Of a DNA stretch of 64,000 bases, positions 36,818 to 49,425 are shown piece after piece. Location of the stretch: assembly GCF_015832195.1 (NCBI RefSeq), contig NC_052033.1, positions 3,844,001 through 3,908,000 on the forward strand, read 5' to 3'. The stretch's first letter is position 1, and each line of letters opens with the position of its first letter. The DNA comes from Motacilla alba alba (Eukaryota; Chordata; Aves; Passeriformes; Motacillidae). A program made the position numbers and the translations under genes. Under the pieces are notes generated by a model that saw nothing but the letters and a program-made list of their open reading frames with translations, did not search any database and had not been told where the DNA came from.

Positions 36818-39800
36818 AGCCTCTGCTCCAGCTCAGCCTTGTCAAGGCATCAGCACAAGGCTGGGGATCACTGGAACACCCCAAGTTCCCTGCTGGGGAC
36901 AGGAAGTGAAGGTCACACTCGTGGCCTTGGGTTGTCCAGGGAAATTCCTACACCAAGGCGGTGTGAATCCATCCAGCTGCTTTTGAGATTTAGGGATGTC
37001 TTCCTGCATGAGCTGCTCAGTGTTTATCCTGCTTTCGCACTGGAGTTTGAAAAATGCAAGAAGTGCAGATTTTGAGGAAAATCCCCTTTTCTGCACAACC
37101 CCTTGGCTCAGGCCAGCCCTGCCTTTCCCTGATCCCTGTCCCAGGCTGGCCAAGGAAGTGGATCCGAGAGGTGACGGCATCAGGGAGAGGTCAAGGGGAG
37201 TTTAAGAAGTGCTGTAATTAAGATGAGCCCATTTTTCTTTCTGCCTAATCAATGAGGTTCTCTGTGTGGATGGACACAAAGCCATTTTCTAGGCTGTGTC
37301 TGTGTGAGGAATGTGGGCCTGCACAGATCATCCTGAACGAGGATGGCCCCAACAGCATCCCAAGGAAGGGCAGCTGATGGAAGGGCAGCCAGGAAAGCTC
37401 AGAGAGGGAAAGTGAAGGATATTCCCATTATCTGCAGGCAGGTTCTGTAGACAGGATTCCCTTTTATCTTTAATGATTGTTTTGAATCTCTGTCCAGAGA
37501 CAGTTGGGTATAAAAGGGAAAACTGTTCAGTTCATTATCCCTTAATTATTGAAGTGAATGATTTGGGTAAAATGGAGGAAATGGAAAACATGGAGATGAT
37601 ATTCCAGTCCATTAGGCAACCTTGGCTTCCTAAATCAGGATCTTTAGACTGGCAGAAGTATTTTTAATTTGTTCTGTCATCTGCAAACAGAGAGAACTGT
37701 GTCATTACAGAAAGGACTTTTCAAAAGCTGCACATTTTATCCTCCTGTTCTTCTCTTCTTAACAATAATCTTCCTGTGGCTTCCATCCCTGAGCTGCTGG
37801 TTTCTGTTTTAGTTGGGGGTTTAATTTAAAGAGAAAAGATCAGTCTGGCATTTTAAAGGATTGCCTGACTGCCTGCTTTGCTAATCATTGTACCTCACCT
37901 CCCCAGACATGGGAAACACTAAAATAGCCCAGCAGTATAGAAGGAAATAAAAACTTTCATTGTGGTTAGAAAATATTCAATGAGAAGCAAAATTGTGACA
38001 AAGATACAAACATTTGCACTAAAAAATACATTGGTATCATGAAAATGCCCCAGATGAAGAATCCTAGAATCACAAAACCATTAAGTGGTGGCACTGCCCA
38101 GTCCTTGCTGGCACCTGGCTGCTGCCAGGGCCAGGAGCAGCATCCCACACCTCCTGCCTGCTGCCCACCTGGAAATGGCACTGGTGCTCAACCTCACCAT
38201 CAGCTTTTCCAAGGAGTTTTCCAGAGAAAGGGAAGAGATTCAGCCACTCCACTGCTGCACCAGGCTGCAGAACCCCCAGCAGTGCTGATGGGGTTAGTTA
38301 GAGCCTGCAGCGTGAAGGCACCATCAGGCACTGACCTCCCACAGCACCTCTTGGCTGTCACAGCCACCTCCTGCCCCTCTGCTCTGAACAAACACCCTCG
38401 GCTTCCTCAGCTGCCCCTCCTGCCCTTCACAGCTCTCCTGACCTCAGCCTGAGCTCCCCTCTCTTTCAGCTGTGCTGGATTCAAAGTGGGATGTGGTGTT
38501 TTGGGTGAGACCTCAAACACACTTAGAAGCAAAGAAGTTTTCTTCATCCATCCCTGGCTGAGATTTGACAGAGGATTTGCATTATATTGTGATTTTGGCC
38601 CATGTTTAACTTGTGATCCATTTTTATGCCAGACCATTTTTCAGTCAATTAGTTTTGATGGGGTACTTGTGCATTTGTGTTCTTTTAAAATGTCCTGTTT
38701 TACACTTCTCACTGAATGTTACAGTGCTGGGTTCCTAATCAGCTGCATGGCTTGTTAAGATCATTCCTGTTCTCATGAGGTGTTCTCAACCGAGTGTAAA
38801 TGGAAATTACATCTTCCACTTGGTGTTCTCCTCCAGACAGCACTGCCCTAAGTCAGGAGAGCACCAACCCAAACCCTGCCAAAAGCCTCCTGATTCAAAA
38901 GCCATCACTTGGCTCTCATTCCCAAGGAGGAAATGAAATTAATTTGACATGTCAGCATACATTTAGGTAAAACTGAGGGCTATTTTTAGCGTGGGAGAGC
39001 TGTTGAGTTGTTTAGGAGGTTTTTTAGCACAGAGCACAACTCCTTAAGTAGATTTACTTGACAAGACTCCAAAAGAATGTGATAACAGACTGTTGATGCA
39101 CCAATGATTTTGTCTGATGAAGATAAGATCTCAATATGTCTTAAATAAAGATATGAGTTCTTGGTAAAGCTCATCTGCCTTCAGAGTCCATTAGACTCAA
39201 ACACCAGGAAATCTTTAAACCTCTTCAGCTGCTCTCCCTCTATAGTTTACCTTGGTCCTTTCTATTCTTCTCTAAAAACACAAACAGCTTGATATTTATC
39301 TCATGCAAAAGCCAACACAGCCTGTATTTTTTTTCCTGAGAGACACTAAAGCTCATCAATTGTGTTGGTTTTTTTTGTGTTGTTTTTTTTCAGACACTTT
39401 CTGTATGGCTTCAGTAACAGAGATGAGCTGTGGACACAATGTCACTGTGTTTGTAGTTGCCTCAAAGTGCATATTGCTGATGTTTGGCCTTATTTTCCTT
39501 TCTTTTTTCTCCATCTGCAATAAACACCACATCCTTCTAATTTCTGTTCATTGCCTCTTACATGATTACCCTCAACTCACACAAGCATTTGTGAAGGTGT
39601 TTGTTGTTTTTTTTTTTTTCCACGTCTAGTCTGAGTCAAATCCAGTCTGGAGCAAGTTTTGTGACATCTTTGGAAGCCCATGAAAGATCTCTGAAAGCCA
39701 GGCTTGTGCCTTATTGGCTGCGTAACTGATGGATCAAACATATTGACACCAAAAAGAAAAATCTGGTTTTAAATGAGTGGTTGAAGAGTGAAAGCATAAA

Positions 39801-40972
39801 AGTGCTGCCTCTCAACATCTACTTTTTATGGATGCCTTTGCCTTTTGCTGCAAACAGCTCCTGGAGCTGCCTCTACCATCATGCCTGAGAAATTTCATTA
39901 AAAAAAACCCAAAAAAACTATTTCTCTGCAAAAACACAATGCAGTGTCCCCAGGATTTTGTTTCTATCAACAGTAAATTATGTGTTTCAACCTTAAGAAG
40001 TATTTTTACAAAGTAAATACAAAAAAAAAAATATGATGGACCAGCTCCAAAAGTTGTGAAAGGACCCTCAGTTTGCCTTGTGCTTGTAAACCACCTTAAA
40101 AATATATACAGGGTTGAGACAAAGTTGACAGTTTTTCCTAACAAGTAAAGAAAACATGCTGCACTCAAACCCTGCAATAAGAAACACAGAAAGGTTTTGG
40201 GTCTGATCCACAGCTGGTAAATTAAAATAAAATATTTTAAACCTACTCCTAGGTACAGACTTTTAAGATCTATTTTTACACAGCTAAATTAGGACGATAA
40301 TAATTTGACAACTGTTACCCATGAAGGGTAACTGACAGAGAGTCCCCCAAAATTACCAGTTCAAGTGCTGCAAGCTCCAAATTTAGGTGCAAGTGACCTT
40401 CTTCTCATCAAAAAAAAGAAGAAAAAAAAAAGTGGGGGAGGTTTCTAGCACATCTTTCAAACAATGTCAGCCTGCCAGTTTTCAGGCTGTAATTTTTTCC
40501 AGCTGTAAATCAATCATTTTATTAACTCTTCTCTAAAGTCTCCCACTGAGCTATCTGGGGCTGGCAGCTCGAGGAGCTGTTCTGGAGGAGCTGTGAGAAT
40601 AAAGTTCCTCTTGTGCACGGCCGTGATGTCATGAGCACTCACTCCTGGCTCTCCCTGATCCTCCCTCACAAAAGCCTCTTTCTTTGCTCACAGCAATTAT
40701 TCAGCCATTAAAGCACATTACATGAAGTTTCTTATTTTAAGAGTGATATCACTCCTTGCTTTAATGTCCAGCCCGTGGAGCAATTTGTACTGACTTCCCC
40801 TGACACCGTGCTGCTGCTCCAGTCCCCAGGTTCTGCTCCTGCCTGCATAAAGCTGCCATTGATGGGATCTCCATGTGGGGAAGGCACAGGGCTTGTGACT
40901 GATTTAAACATGTAAATATGCAATTTGAGGTGCTCGCTCCACTGAAGCAGCATTGCCAGAGCCACTGCTGAG
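36818..40972. other. Intergenic DNA, no gene seen
   Basis: About 4 kb of mostly single-copy-looking, AT-rich DNA. T-rich runs occur at 39,370-39,390 and 39,605-39,620 and A-rich runs at 40,019-40,031 and 40,410-40,430. A short agaatcacaaaaccattaa near 38,065 may be a tiny CR1 tail. No exon signal is recognised. Confidence 0.5.
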
Positions 40973-41172
40973 CTCTGCTTGACAAAGCCTTGAGCCTTTC
41001 CTCCACATCCCTCCATCCTGGATGCTCTGGAGGATGAGGCTCATGAGCTTTCCTGTGCGTGTGGGTGCCTCCTCTGCTTGACAAAGCCTTGAGCCTTTCC
41101 TCCACGTCCCTCCATCCTGGATGCTCTGGAGGATGAGGCTCATGAGCTTTCCTGTGCGTGTGGGTGTCTCCT
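40973..41172. repeat. 99-bp tandem duplication
   Basis: Two adjacent copies of a 99-bp unit start at 40973 and 41072. Each runs from ctctgcttgacaaagccttg through ctccatcctggatgctctgg to cctgtgcgtgtgggtg, with only two or three differences. The minus-strand open frame across it is repeat translation. Confidence 0.93.
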
Positions 41173-41723
41173 CCCTTCTGGGCCATCATCTGCTCCAGGC
41201 TGGGCCAGGCCATTGCTGCTACAGGTCTGCAGCTCCCACCAGCTCTGCAGAACCAGGTGGCTGAGATGCAGAGGGAAACATGCAAAGAGAAGCTCAGCCC
41301 TCCTCTCAGGGAGCAGCCATGAAAGAGGTGATCCAGAGGGAGTTTCACCTGAGCCTGCACCTCCTTATGAGCCACAACCTCGGTACAGGATGCTGGGATG
41401 ATCTGTCACTCGCCTCTCTCCAGCCCATCGCCATCCAAACTGCACTCAGTGATTTTTCTCTCCAGATGGAAGCAGAAGCAAGTGAGCCCTGGGCTGGTGG
41501 GGCCAGCAGAGCACACCCTGTGATGGAGTCCAAGCACCTCCCTGGAGCCACAGCAAAGCTCATGGCCTGAGCCCCAGTGCTCTGAGGACCAGCTGCTGAT
41601 GTCCTCACACCTTTGTTACACTCCCTCTTCCTCCTTCCCTGCAAAGTCAACTTCCTCCTTCCATCTGGCACGTTAATCTCTGGTTTTCAACCTTCTTCAA
41701 AGCTCCTCTCCCCTTCTCCCCTT

Positions 41724-42261
41724 TGTGGCATTCACGTTTTCTGAAAAATCCCTTCACCCAGGATTCTTCTCCTGGGAAGCTGAGAAGCCTCAGAGAAAAA
41801 GGAAAACAATTCTTATCTCATTTGCTTCTCCTCTGTTTTGTTCATGTGGAATGAGTTTGGAGATTGTTTCATTGGATTCTGTTGTGAGTTGTTTTCACTC
41901 TTTGGCCAATCAGGGCCAGGCTGTGTTGGGACTCTGGAGAGAGTCAGGAGTTTTCATTATTATCTTTTTAGCCTTCTGTAAGTATCCTTTCTGTATTCTT
42001 TAGTATAGTATTGTATAATATAATATAATATAATATAATATAATATAATATAATATAATATAATATAATATAATATAATATAATATAATATAATATAATA
42101 TAATATAATATAATATAATATAATATAATATAATATAATATAATATAATATAATATAATATAATATAATATAATATAATATAATATACTAAATTAGCTTC
42201 TGAGAATGTGGAGTCAGATTCATCATTCCTTCCTGCCGTGGGGATCCCTGGAAATACAATA
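41724..42261 (+). mobile_element. Solo LTR of the main ERV family (copy F) carrying a microsatellite expansion
   Basis: Begins tgtggcattcacgttttctg, runs through the standard landmarks (caggattcttctcctggg, ttggccaatcagggcc, ctctggagagagtcagg), and ends gagtcagattcatcattcc...gaaatacaata. The AT-rich block has been replaced by a pentanucleotide array at 42014-42187. Flanking 6-mers do not match. Confidence 0.88.
42014..42187. repeat. (TATAA)n pentanucleotide microsatellite
   Basis: About 35 near-perfect copies of TATAA (174 bases) lie inside LTR copy F, where the other family members have only a short ttaatataatatag string. The origin is therefore expansion of an LTR-internal seed. Confidence 0.97.
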
Positions 42262-42263
42262 CA

Positions 42264-44859
42264 TGTGCACCCTCTTGGCTGGGGGCTGCCTCTTGGGATG
42301 CAGCAGCTCCCAGCCCCTGCCTGCCCAGGGAGGGCACACTCAGCTCTTTCTCCTCCCTGAGAAGGAGGGAGGTCTGCCTGCTCTGCTCTGCTCTGCCCTG
42401 CTCACAGCCACGGGGGCTGGAGGTGCTCAGCTCTGGTTTCCTTGCAGGTGGTCCGGTGCTCAGCAGGCTCAGGTGTATATATAAAACCTGCTATTTATAG
42501 GTCTCCTTAATTTCCCAGTTCCACTGTGTATTAACCACAAATCAAGCAAAACATGCAGCAATCTGTTATTTCTGCTGCGTCTTACTCGCAAGGTGTGGAG
42601 CTCAGAGGCCACTGAAGGACTTGGCACTGGAAAATGCCCATCAAGAGCAGTGGGGTTTAAAGAGCCAGCAAGGGTTTAAAAACTGTTTGCATGACCAGCT
42701 GCAAACGCCAAATGAAGACAGACATGCTGATGGTTTGACACTGGGTTTTGCATGGCATAACCAGGGCGGGCAGAAATGCCTACCAGGTAATTCAGCTTTC
42801 CAGTCCCTCTCAAAAGCCTGAGCCTGTGGTCTGATCAGACTAAATTTGAATGATGAGCTGATGAGACCAGCTTGTGATCAGCCTAAGTGCAGCACTGCTA
42901 TCTTGTCTAGTCTGAATTAAGAGTTAGCAAGATGTTATCATCACTATTACCCTCACTGTTCAAAGTGCAACTCATGATGCCCAGGAATACATCAAATAGA
43001 GGTGTCAATGGTTGAACATTACGCTGAATTTTGAAGTCCCAGCAGGCTGGAAATAGCAGAAGCAGAAGAGAAATAAGCACTTTTCAGAAAGTGTTTCATC
43101 CAGACCTAAGCCATTTGGAGTGAACTGCTCTCTGGACAACCCTTTTCACAACTGAATGAAGGAAAATAAATAATCAGTTAAGTCCACTAGCCTCTGCTAA
43201 GCTGCACAGGCCAGTTTAATGCAATTTCATACAACCATTTTTCTTCCAGACCATCTTGGCATGCAACAGGACAGTGAAGAGAGAAAAAATTTAAAAATTA
43301 AAGGGTTTCCTTCAAGTATGCAGCTGAGTAGAAGAAGGTGCTATTAAATCCTTGGACAATATACTTAGTGAGAAAATCAGCCCAAAGCTCCCAGGAAATG
43401 GAGCAGAAGCAGCAGAAAGGATGAGGAAGCCTTGGGAAGGATTTGGTTGTGGTTTCATGTAAAAGCAGCTCAGAGAGCTCAGACATTACAAAAAAAGGAA
43501 AAGGTGTTGTTGGGTGAAGTGGCAAAAAAAACCCAACTTGACAAGCTACAAAAACATGAGTTGGAAAGAGGCTTGTGGGACAAGATGTCATGAAGCAGCT
43601 CTGGGATAACAGGATTATAAAACATCACCTGGAGAGTGGAGCAACCACGCAGCAGCAGAAATCCAAGCAGAAGACTCTGGTGTGTGTTAGCTCCCAACAA
43701 AACACTCCAGACAACGATCTGAAGCCTGCAGATCCGTGTCACTCGTTCCCCCTGGGCTATGACCCAAGGCAGCCACTCAGCAGCATGGGCCAGTGGTGCA
43801 GGGAGGATTTGAACAGGCTGCCAAGTCCAGAATGTGCTCAGCTAAACTGCATGGAAAACGTGGAGCACATTACTGTTCCCTGGGAAGGCTGCTCTGATAG
43901 GAACACACAAGGTCAGGCACTGGCAGCCAGTCCCCAGCAATGAAATTAAATGGAATGAAGGGGTGCATCGACATTATTGACTTAATTTTGGCCAAAAAAA
44001 CCCAAAACCCTGAAGGACTTTGGGTTGCGGAGTCTTCTCTGAGGTTTCCAGCTGCATGATGTCCTGTAGGATTGTTTCTGTGTGGCAGACTCTGGCTCCT
44101 GTCACCTCTGGGATGAACAGACCCTCTGCAGCACACACCTTCCCACAAACATGTGACTCACCTAAGGAAGGCCCTGCAGATTCACATGAATTTTCATGTG
44201 AGAAGAGTCTAGCAAGGAGGAGAAGCCTCCTGCCAGACTGGTTCTGATGGCTCTGGGCAACAGTCAGACTTACCAGCTGAAAGGAAAAGAAAAGAAAATT
44301 AAAGGAGGAACAGAAAAACTTGCAACTAAAGAAGCTTTAACGGCAAAAATGTGCTCCAGATGAAATATTATTGGGTCCCTCTGCTAAAATTTGATAATCA
44401 CTTGCCCAGAGATGGGCAGAGGCACCTGGGATGGATGGATGGAACAGAGGTATAAAGAACTCCTTATGCAATGGAGTTCTAGGATATCTATACCTAAATA
44501 TTTAAAGCACCTTGGGTTTGATGTGGTTTGCTGGGTTCCCACTGAGTGATCTTTCACTCTGGGTACTGCTGCAGTCCCAGGGTTTGTTCTGGATTTGAGA
44601 ACTGGCAGCCACTTGTAGCTGTTCCATGGATTTTTCCTTTAATTTTAACATTTAATTTTAACATTTTCTTCATCATGCATGGTGACAACCTCCAGCCCAT
44701 GAGAAATGTGAACACTCATGGTTTCATCCTGATTTGGACTGAAAGTAAAATTTAAGAGTCCCATGCAAAGGAAATCCTGCTTCTTGACCTGCTGCAGCAG
44801 CAGCAGAGCTGAGCCCTCAGTGGGGCACAGGCAGTCACTCCCACGTACAAATTTATATA
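42264..44859. other. Intergenic DNA, no gene seen
   Basis: Single-copy-looking sequence without recognisable elements or coding similarity. Confidence 0.5.
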
Positions 44860-44925
44860 TATTTATATTTTTATTTATATGTATAAATATATATATCTAT
44901 ATATTTATGTAATTTATATTTATGG
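44860..44925. repeat. AT-rich simple repeat
   Basis: Imperfect ttatatatat/tatttat run. It immediately precedes the dispersed repeat copy at 44926. Confidence 0.85.
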
Positions 44926-45139
44926 TGTCATTTGGATGGATAGTGGAAGCCAAACTCAATTTAAATCTCTTGCACAGGGAATCCCTAAGCACAGACACAG
45001 TGATGGGCCCTTCTGCTATGGTAATCTGTGACCAAGAGTCCAATCCATGTCCACATCACCTTCATAATTATTCCTAATTATTAGTCTGACAATGTGTTTG
45101 CAATCCACACCTGCAGCATGTACACTGCAAAGAGCAGAG
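44926..45139 (+). repeat. ~215-bp dispersed repeat pair, copy 1
   Basis: Matches 49116-49337 in direct orientation. Shared modules include ggaagccaaactcaa, ctcttgcacagggaatccc, gggcccttctgctatgg, cataattattc, gtttgcaatccacacctgc, and actgcaaagagcagag. Roughly 88% identity by eye. Unrecognised family, no coding potential. Confidence 0.85.
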
Positions 45140-46209
45140 CTTCTCTGTGCAGGTGTAAAGGGAATTTCCCCCATCATTTTTGAGGTCCTGGACTTCTGGA
45201 TATCCACAAAGGAGACACAGCACAGCTCAAATTATCACAGCAGTAAATCATCACCAAAATTTGGAGCTCACTGACCAAGTTGTTAAAGTCAGCAAGTCTG
45301 GGTGTGAAGCAAATTGATGACCAGAGGACACCACGTTTTCCATTGAGGCCTCAACACCTTTTTCCTGCCGTGATGTCCAGCTGATCTGAAAACCTGGACC
45401 TCAATCCCAAAGGTTTTTTAACTTGCTCTGACATACAGGTACATGACAAGCAGAGTGGAACGTGGTAAGGCAAGTTATTGTCACTGGATGCTGAGCGTTG
45501 TATGATTTTCCATCAGGTAAAAAGGAATTGAAACATGCATTTAAATGAAATAAAGTAGTTACTGCTGAAGTTCTGAGAAATCCAATTAGCAATTTTCAGG
45601 GTGAATGCACCCCAAAACAGCATTTTCAGAGTATTGTTTGTCTTGGAGAAGAAGTGCTCATAAATCTATGGCCTACACCATTGAAAAAAAAAAAAAAAAT
45701 CTCAGCTAATTTCAGGCCCAAACTAATTAATCAGCTCTTGTTGCCATATTAATTAGCCAAAAGTGACCTCAGACGTGTTTGGCCTTTTCCAGCCACTTAA
45801 ACCTAATGGGAGAGTATGCACCTGAGGCAAAACCTGGGCAGAAATAGATGAGAAGCCTGCTTCCAGCTGGGTAAATACAGCCCAGACTTCCCAGGTCTGT
45901 GGAATAAACTGTGCCCCAGCCCTGCCTCTCTTTGCTTTCTGGCCTTGAGGAACATCCCTGACTCTCTGGGCTTTAAATCGAGCTTTGGCAACCTGTTATT
46001 TATGTACCAGCAGCCTTGGAAAACTTTACAGCTGGGTTTTGGCCCCTCCTAGGGTTATTTTTGCAGTATTTCCTTCAGGGAAGGTTTGTTCCTTTGGCAA
46101 TAAATTGTGTGCCAGGCGTGCACAGCCACCTCCACATGGTTGAGGCTCTGCAGCTCCTTCAGCAGCAGGGTCCCTCCTCCACACATCCCTCTTGCTCTTG
46201 ATGCCTTCT
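45140..46209. other. Intergenic DNA, no gene seen
   Basis: An A-run of about 15 lies near 45,686-45,700. Otherwise nothing recognisable. Confidence 0.5.
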
Positions 46210-47259
46210 CTGGTCCTGGAAATATGAGCCAGACACAGTTAGGGTGTTAGAGACAGGATAAGTAAGATTTAAAAGATTTTATTCTGTTATTTAAAAGATT
46301 TTATTCTTAGTCTAAATAAAAAGTAAAACATAAGAGATATGAAATGCAACACTATTCTATTAGAAGTCGACTTATTTCTTTGTTATAACACTTAAAAATT
46401 TAATAATAATACTTAGTTATAATACTTTATAAGTTAATAATAATAGTTATGATACTTTATAAGTTAATACTAATACTTAGATATAATATTTTATAAGTTA
46501 ATACTAATAAGTTTTTAAACTTATTAACTTTTACTTCACAATGCTATTATTACTTCTGACACTAATCACTCATATTTTTACCTCACATAGTCTTATTGTA
46601 ATACATCCTTTACAGTTCTAATTCTCTAATAAATCTAGTCTTTACAAAGCTATATTTTAAAACTTGTTAAACTTATTTCTAGTTCAATCTCTCTCTCAAC
46701 AATGTCATCTCTGTCCCATAACTTTCTTAAGTCAACACACCTTATCTCAGTGTTTACATGTGAATGTACAAGGCTGTGTGGGCTTCCTATCAAGTTTCAA
46801 GAACTCTTTACAAATGCATTTCTCACCAAAATCTTTATCCAAGGATCCTGAGGTGCACAGTTTGTCAGGGGGGGAAAGCTGAAGAAGCACACCCTGCATA
46901 ACATGTCCACAATTGTTAAAGATTTAAATGTTAAATTAGCATATCTGATGATAATCCCCAGTTAGAAGCCTGCCCAATGAAGGAATCCCCCATCTCCAGC
47001 ACCTTTCAAATCCTCCCCCCTCAGATGAGGACTAAGCTCTGTTTTTAAAAAAAATATCTCAAAAAGCTGGTCTCAACCTTGGTTTCTAAGGAGAACCAAG
47101 ATGGGGTAGAGGTCCTGGAATTTGTTTTGTCTTTTTGTCTAGGAAAATACTGAAGCTAAGCTACAATATCAGACGACAAAGCAACACATATATGTGTAAA
47201 AACACAGAGGATATATCAAAGAAGAAAAGGCAGAAATCAAGATGACCTCGCTCTGACAC
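46210..47259 (-). mobile_element. LTR-like interspersed repeat, family 3, copy 2 (long form)
   Basis: Outer portions match 31047-31487. The central ~580 bases (46,247-46,825) are extra, AT-rich, and include a tandem ~35-45-bp module (atactttataagttaata) repeated three times at about 46,420-46,510. It is either an insertion into this copy or a deletion from the other. Confidence 0.65.
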
Positions 47260-48007
47260 CTCAGAGTCTCCTGTTGATCTCCAGCTTGTTCTCAGGACTA
47301 GAGCTGCAAGTCCAACCTCAGTAAGATGCAAATTTATCTCAAGAAATATGGTGAAAGTTCCTTTCTTTCCAGCTACATTTTGTGGGTAGTGAAGAAGGGA
47401 AAGCCAATGCCACAGCACCATTTGAGAGGCCATTTATGACTATACAGCCAGCTCCTGCTGCTTTTCCTGAATCAGACTATCCTTTCAGGCTGAAATTAAT
47501 TAATTCTGAATTAATCCAGAATAATTAAATTCTGTATTTCCTATTCAGGACACTTTCTCTGGACTGGGACATGGAGATGTGTTTTGTGAGCTACCTTGAG
47601 TTGAGCTGCTGGTCAAGGCAAAACCCTTGAGACAACACAAAGCCAACCAGGGTCAGGAATGTTATTCCTGTAGATCTGTTATTCCACATAGGTCACTATG
47701 CTATGTAGGTCTGGTTTTATAGATCCCCCTACTCAGTTTTACAGCCTTAGTGTGCCTAACTGTGCAATTCTCTGAGAAGAAACATGATTATCCCCCCTGC
47801 ACAGATGAAGTGTCTTGCTCAATGTCTTGAGTGAGAATCCAACCCTCTCCAGCAGCAGGAATTCAGCATTTCCAGAGGAGCCTGTGCAGGAATCCGGGCT
47901 CCACGGCAACCCAGGATCAGCACAAGCAGCTGGATCGAGCAGGGTAACAAAACACAAATACAAACCTTCTTTTCTATCAGAGCCCACGATGGGGCTCCTG
48001 AAGGCAG
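47260..48007. other. Intergenic DNA, no gene seen
   Basis: An attaattctgaattaatccag imperfect inverted repeat lies near 47,498-47,535. No gene recognised. Confidence 0.5.
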
Positions 48008-48013
48008 CAGCAC

Positions 48014-48421
48014 TGTGGCAGTCATGTTTCCTGGAAAAATCCCTTTGCCCAGGATTTCTCCTGGGAAGCCTCAGAGAAAAAGGAAAACAATATTATCTCA
48101 TTTGCTTCTCCTGTGTTTTGCTGCTTTGGAATGTGTTTGGAGATTGTTTATCCAACAGGTGGTTGTTTCATTGGTTTCATGTGAATTGTTTTGACTTATT
48201 GACCAATCACAGTCCAGCTGTGTTGGGGCTCTGGAAAGAGTCAGGAGTTTTCATTATTATCTTTTTAGCCTTCTGTCTGTATCCTTTTTGTGTTCTTTAG
48301 TATAGTTTAGTATAGCAGTCTTTAATTAATATAGCATCATAAAATAATAAATTAGCCTTCTGAGAACATGGAGTCAGATTCATCACTCCTGCCTTCGCCT
48401 GGGAACCCCACAAATACAAAA
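48014..48421 (+). mobile_element. Complete solo LTR of the main ERV family (copy G) with 6-bp TSD
   Basis: A 408-bp plus-strand LTR flanked by the direct repeat cagcac at 48008-48013 and 48422-48427. It begins tgtggcagtcatg and ends gggaaccccacaaatacaa. It has lost about a dozen bases (agctgagaag region) in its 5' part relative to other copies. With copy D it fixes the family's ends and its 6-bp target duplication. Confidence 0.93.
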
Positions 48422-48427
48422 CAGCAC

Positions 48428-49115
48428 CACCATGGAATCCTTCCCTCCACCAAAGGGATAAAGCTGGAACCCCTCCCGCCCCTGCTCCCACCCTGCTCAT
48501 GTACCAGCATGTAACTCTGGAAAGTTTCTGGTCTCAAGAAAGTTTCTTGATTTTTAAAGTGGTTTTTATTGTACTGGAATATTTTTCCTTCTAAACAAGC
48601 TGCAATTCCCACTCTGAACTATTTAAGCAAAATACCAGTTTTCCTCTTTTCTCTGGGTCTCTCTGACTCCTCCAAACTTGCTTCAAGAACCTCCTCAACT
48701 GAACCATCCCCAGCTGAAATTGCTCACTGCTGCTCTCAAACAGCCATTAACATTTCAAAAAGCTGTTTGAAAACACCAAATCTCTCTTGAGCCACTTCCA
48801 AGAAACCTTTATGAATCATGGTTTGTATCATATCACACCATTCAGCAAGACATGGGCTGGAACAAAGGTATTCATGGGCATGACCAATCTTTAAAATATC
48901 CACGTGAGGAGTAACAATTGAGCATTGTGAAGGTTACGGCTGGGGATGCAGGGAGCCAGAGGTGAGCTTGTGGCTGCTGCTTAAAGACTCTTTCATTTTC
49001 TCCATGTCTTTTGAGCCTGCAAAGACTGAAATATTCAGTGTAGGAAAAGGGAATTATTTTTTTGAAGTTGCAGTCGTGCCTCTTAGAGTGGTCTTACTTC
49101 TGGGATATTTATTTA
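48428..49115. other. Intergenic DNA, no gene seen
   Basis: Nothing recognisable. Confidence 0.5.
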
Positions 49116-49337
49116 TATGGTTGCATTTGGATGGAAAATGGAAGCCAAACTCAACTCAAATCTCTTGCACAGGGAATCCCTAAGCACGACAGTGGTGGGC
49201 CCTTCTGCTATGGCAATCTGTGAACAAGAGTCAAATCCACGCCCACATCAACTTCATAATTATTCATAATTATTAATCTGATAACGTGTTTGCAATCCAC
49301 ACCTGCAGCAGGTACACTGCAAAGAGCAGAGTTTATG
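49116..49337 (+). repeat. ~215-bp dispersed repeat pair, copy 2
   Basis: Partner of 44926-45139, 4.2 kb away. It is followed at once by a 15-bp tandem array that copy 1 lacks. Confidence 0.85.
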
Positions 49338-49340
49338 TGG

Positions 49341-49425
49341 CTCAAAATAAGAACACTCAAATTAAGAAAACTCAAACTAAGAAAACTCAAACTAAGAAAA
49401 CTCAAACTAAGAAAACTCAAAACTC
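49341..49425. repeat. 15-bp minisatellite (CTCAAACTAAGAAAA)n
   Basis: About 5.5 copies of ctcaaactaagaaaa, with the first copies slightly degenerate. It directly abuts the dispersed repeat copy at 49116-49337. Confidence 0.95.

Noticed and set aside
41725..42003. Open frame whose peptide recurs in several places in the window
   Set aside because: The recurrence is because the frame lies inside the repeated LTR family; frames are broken differently in each copy and there is no internal viral gene, so it is not a conserved protein.
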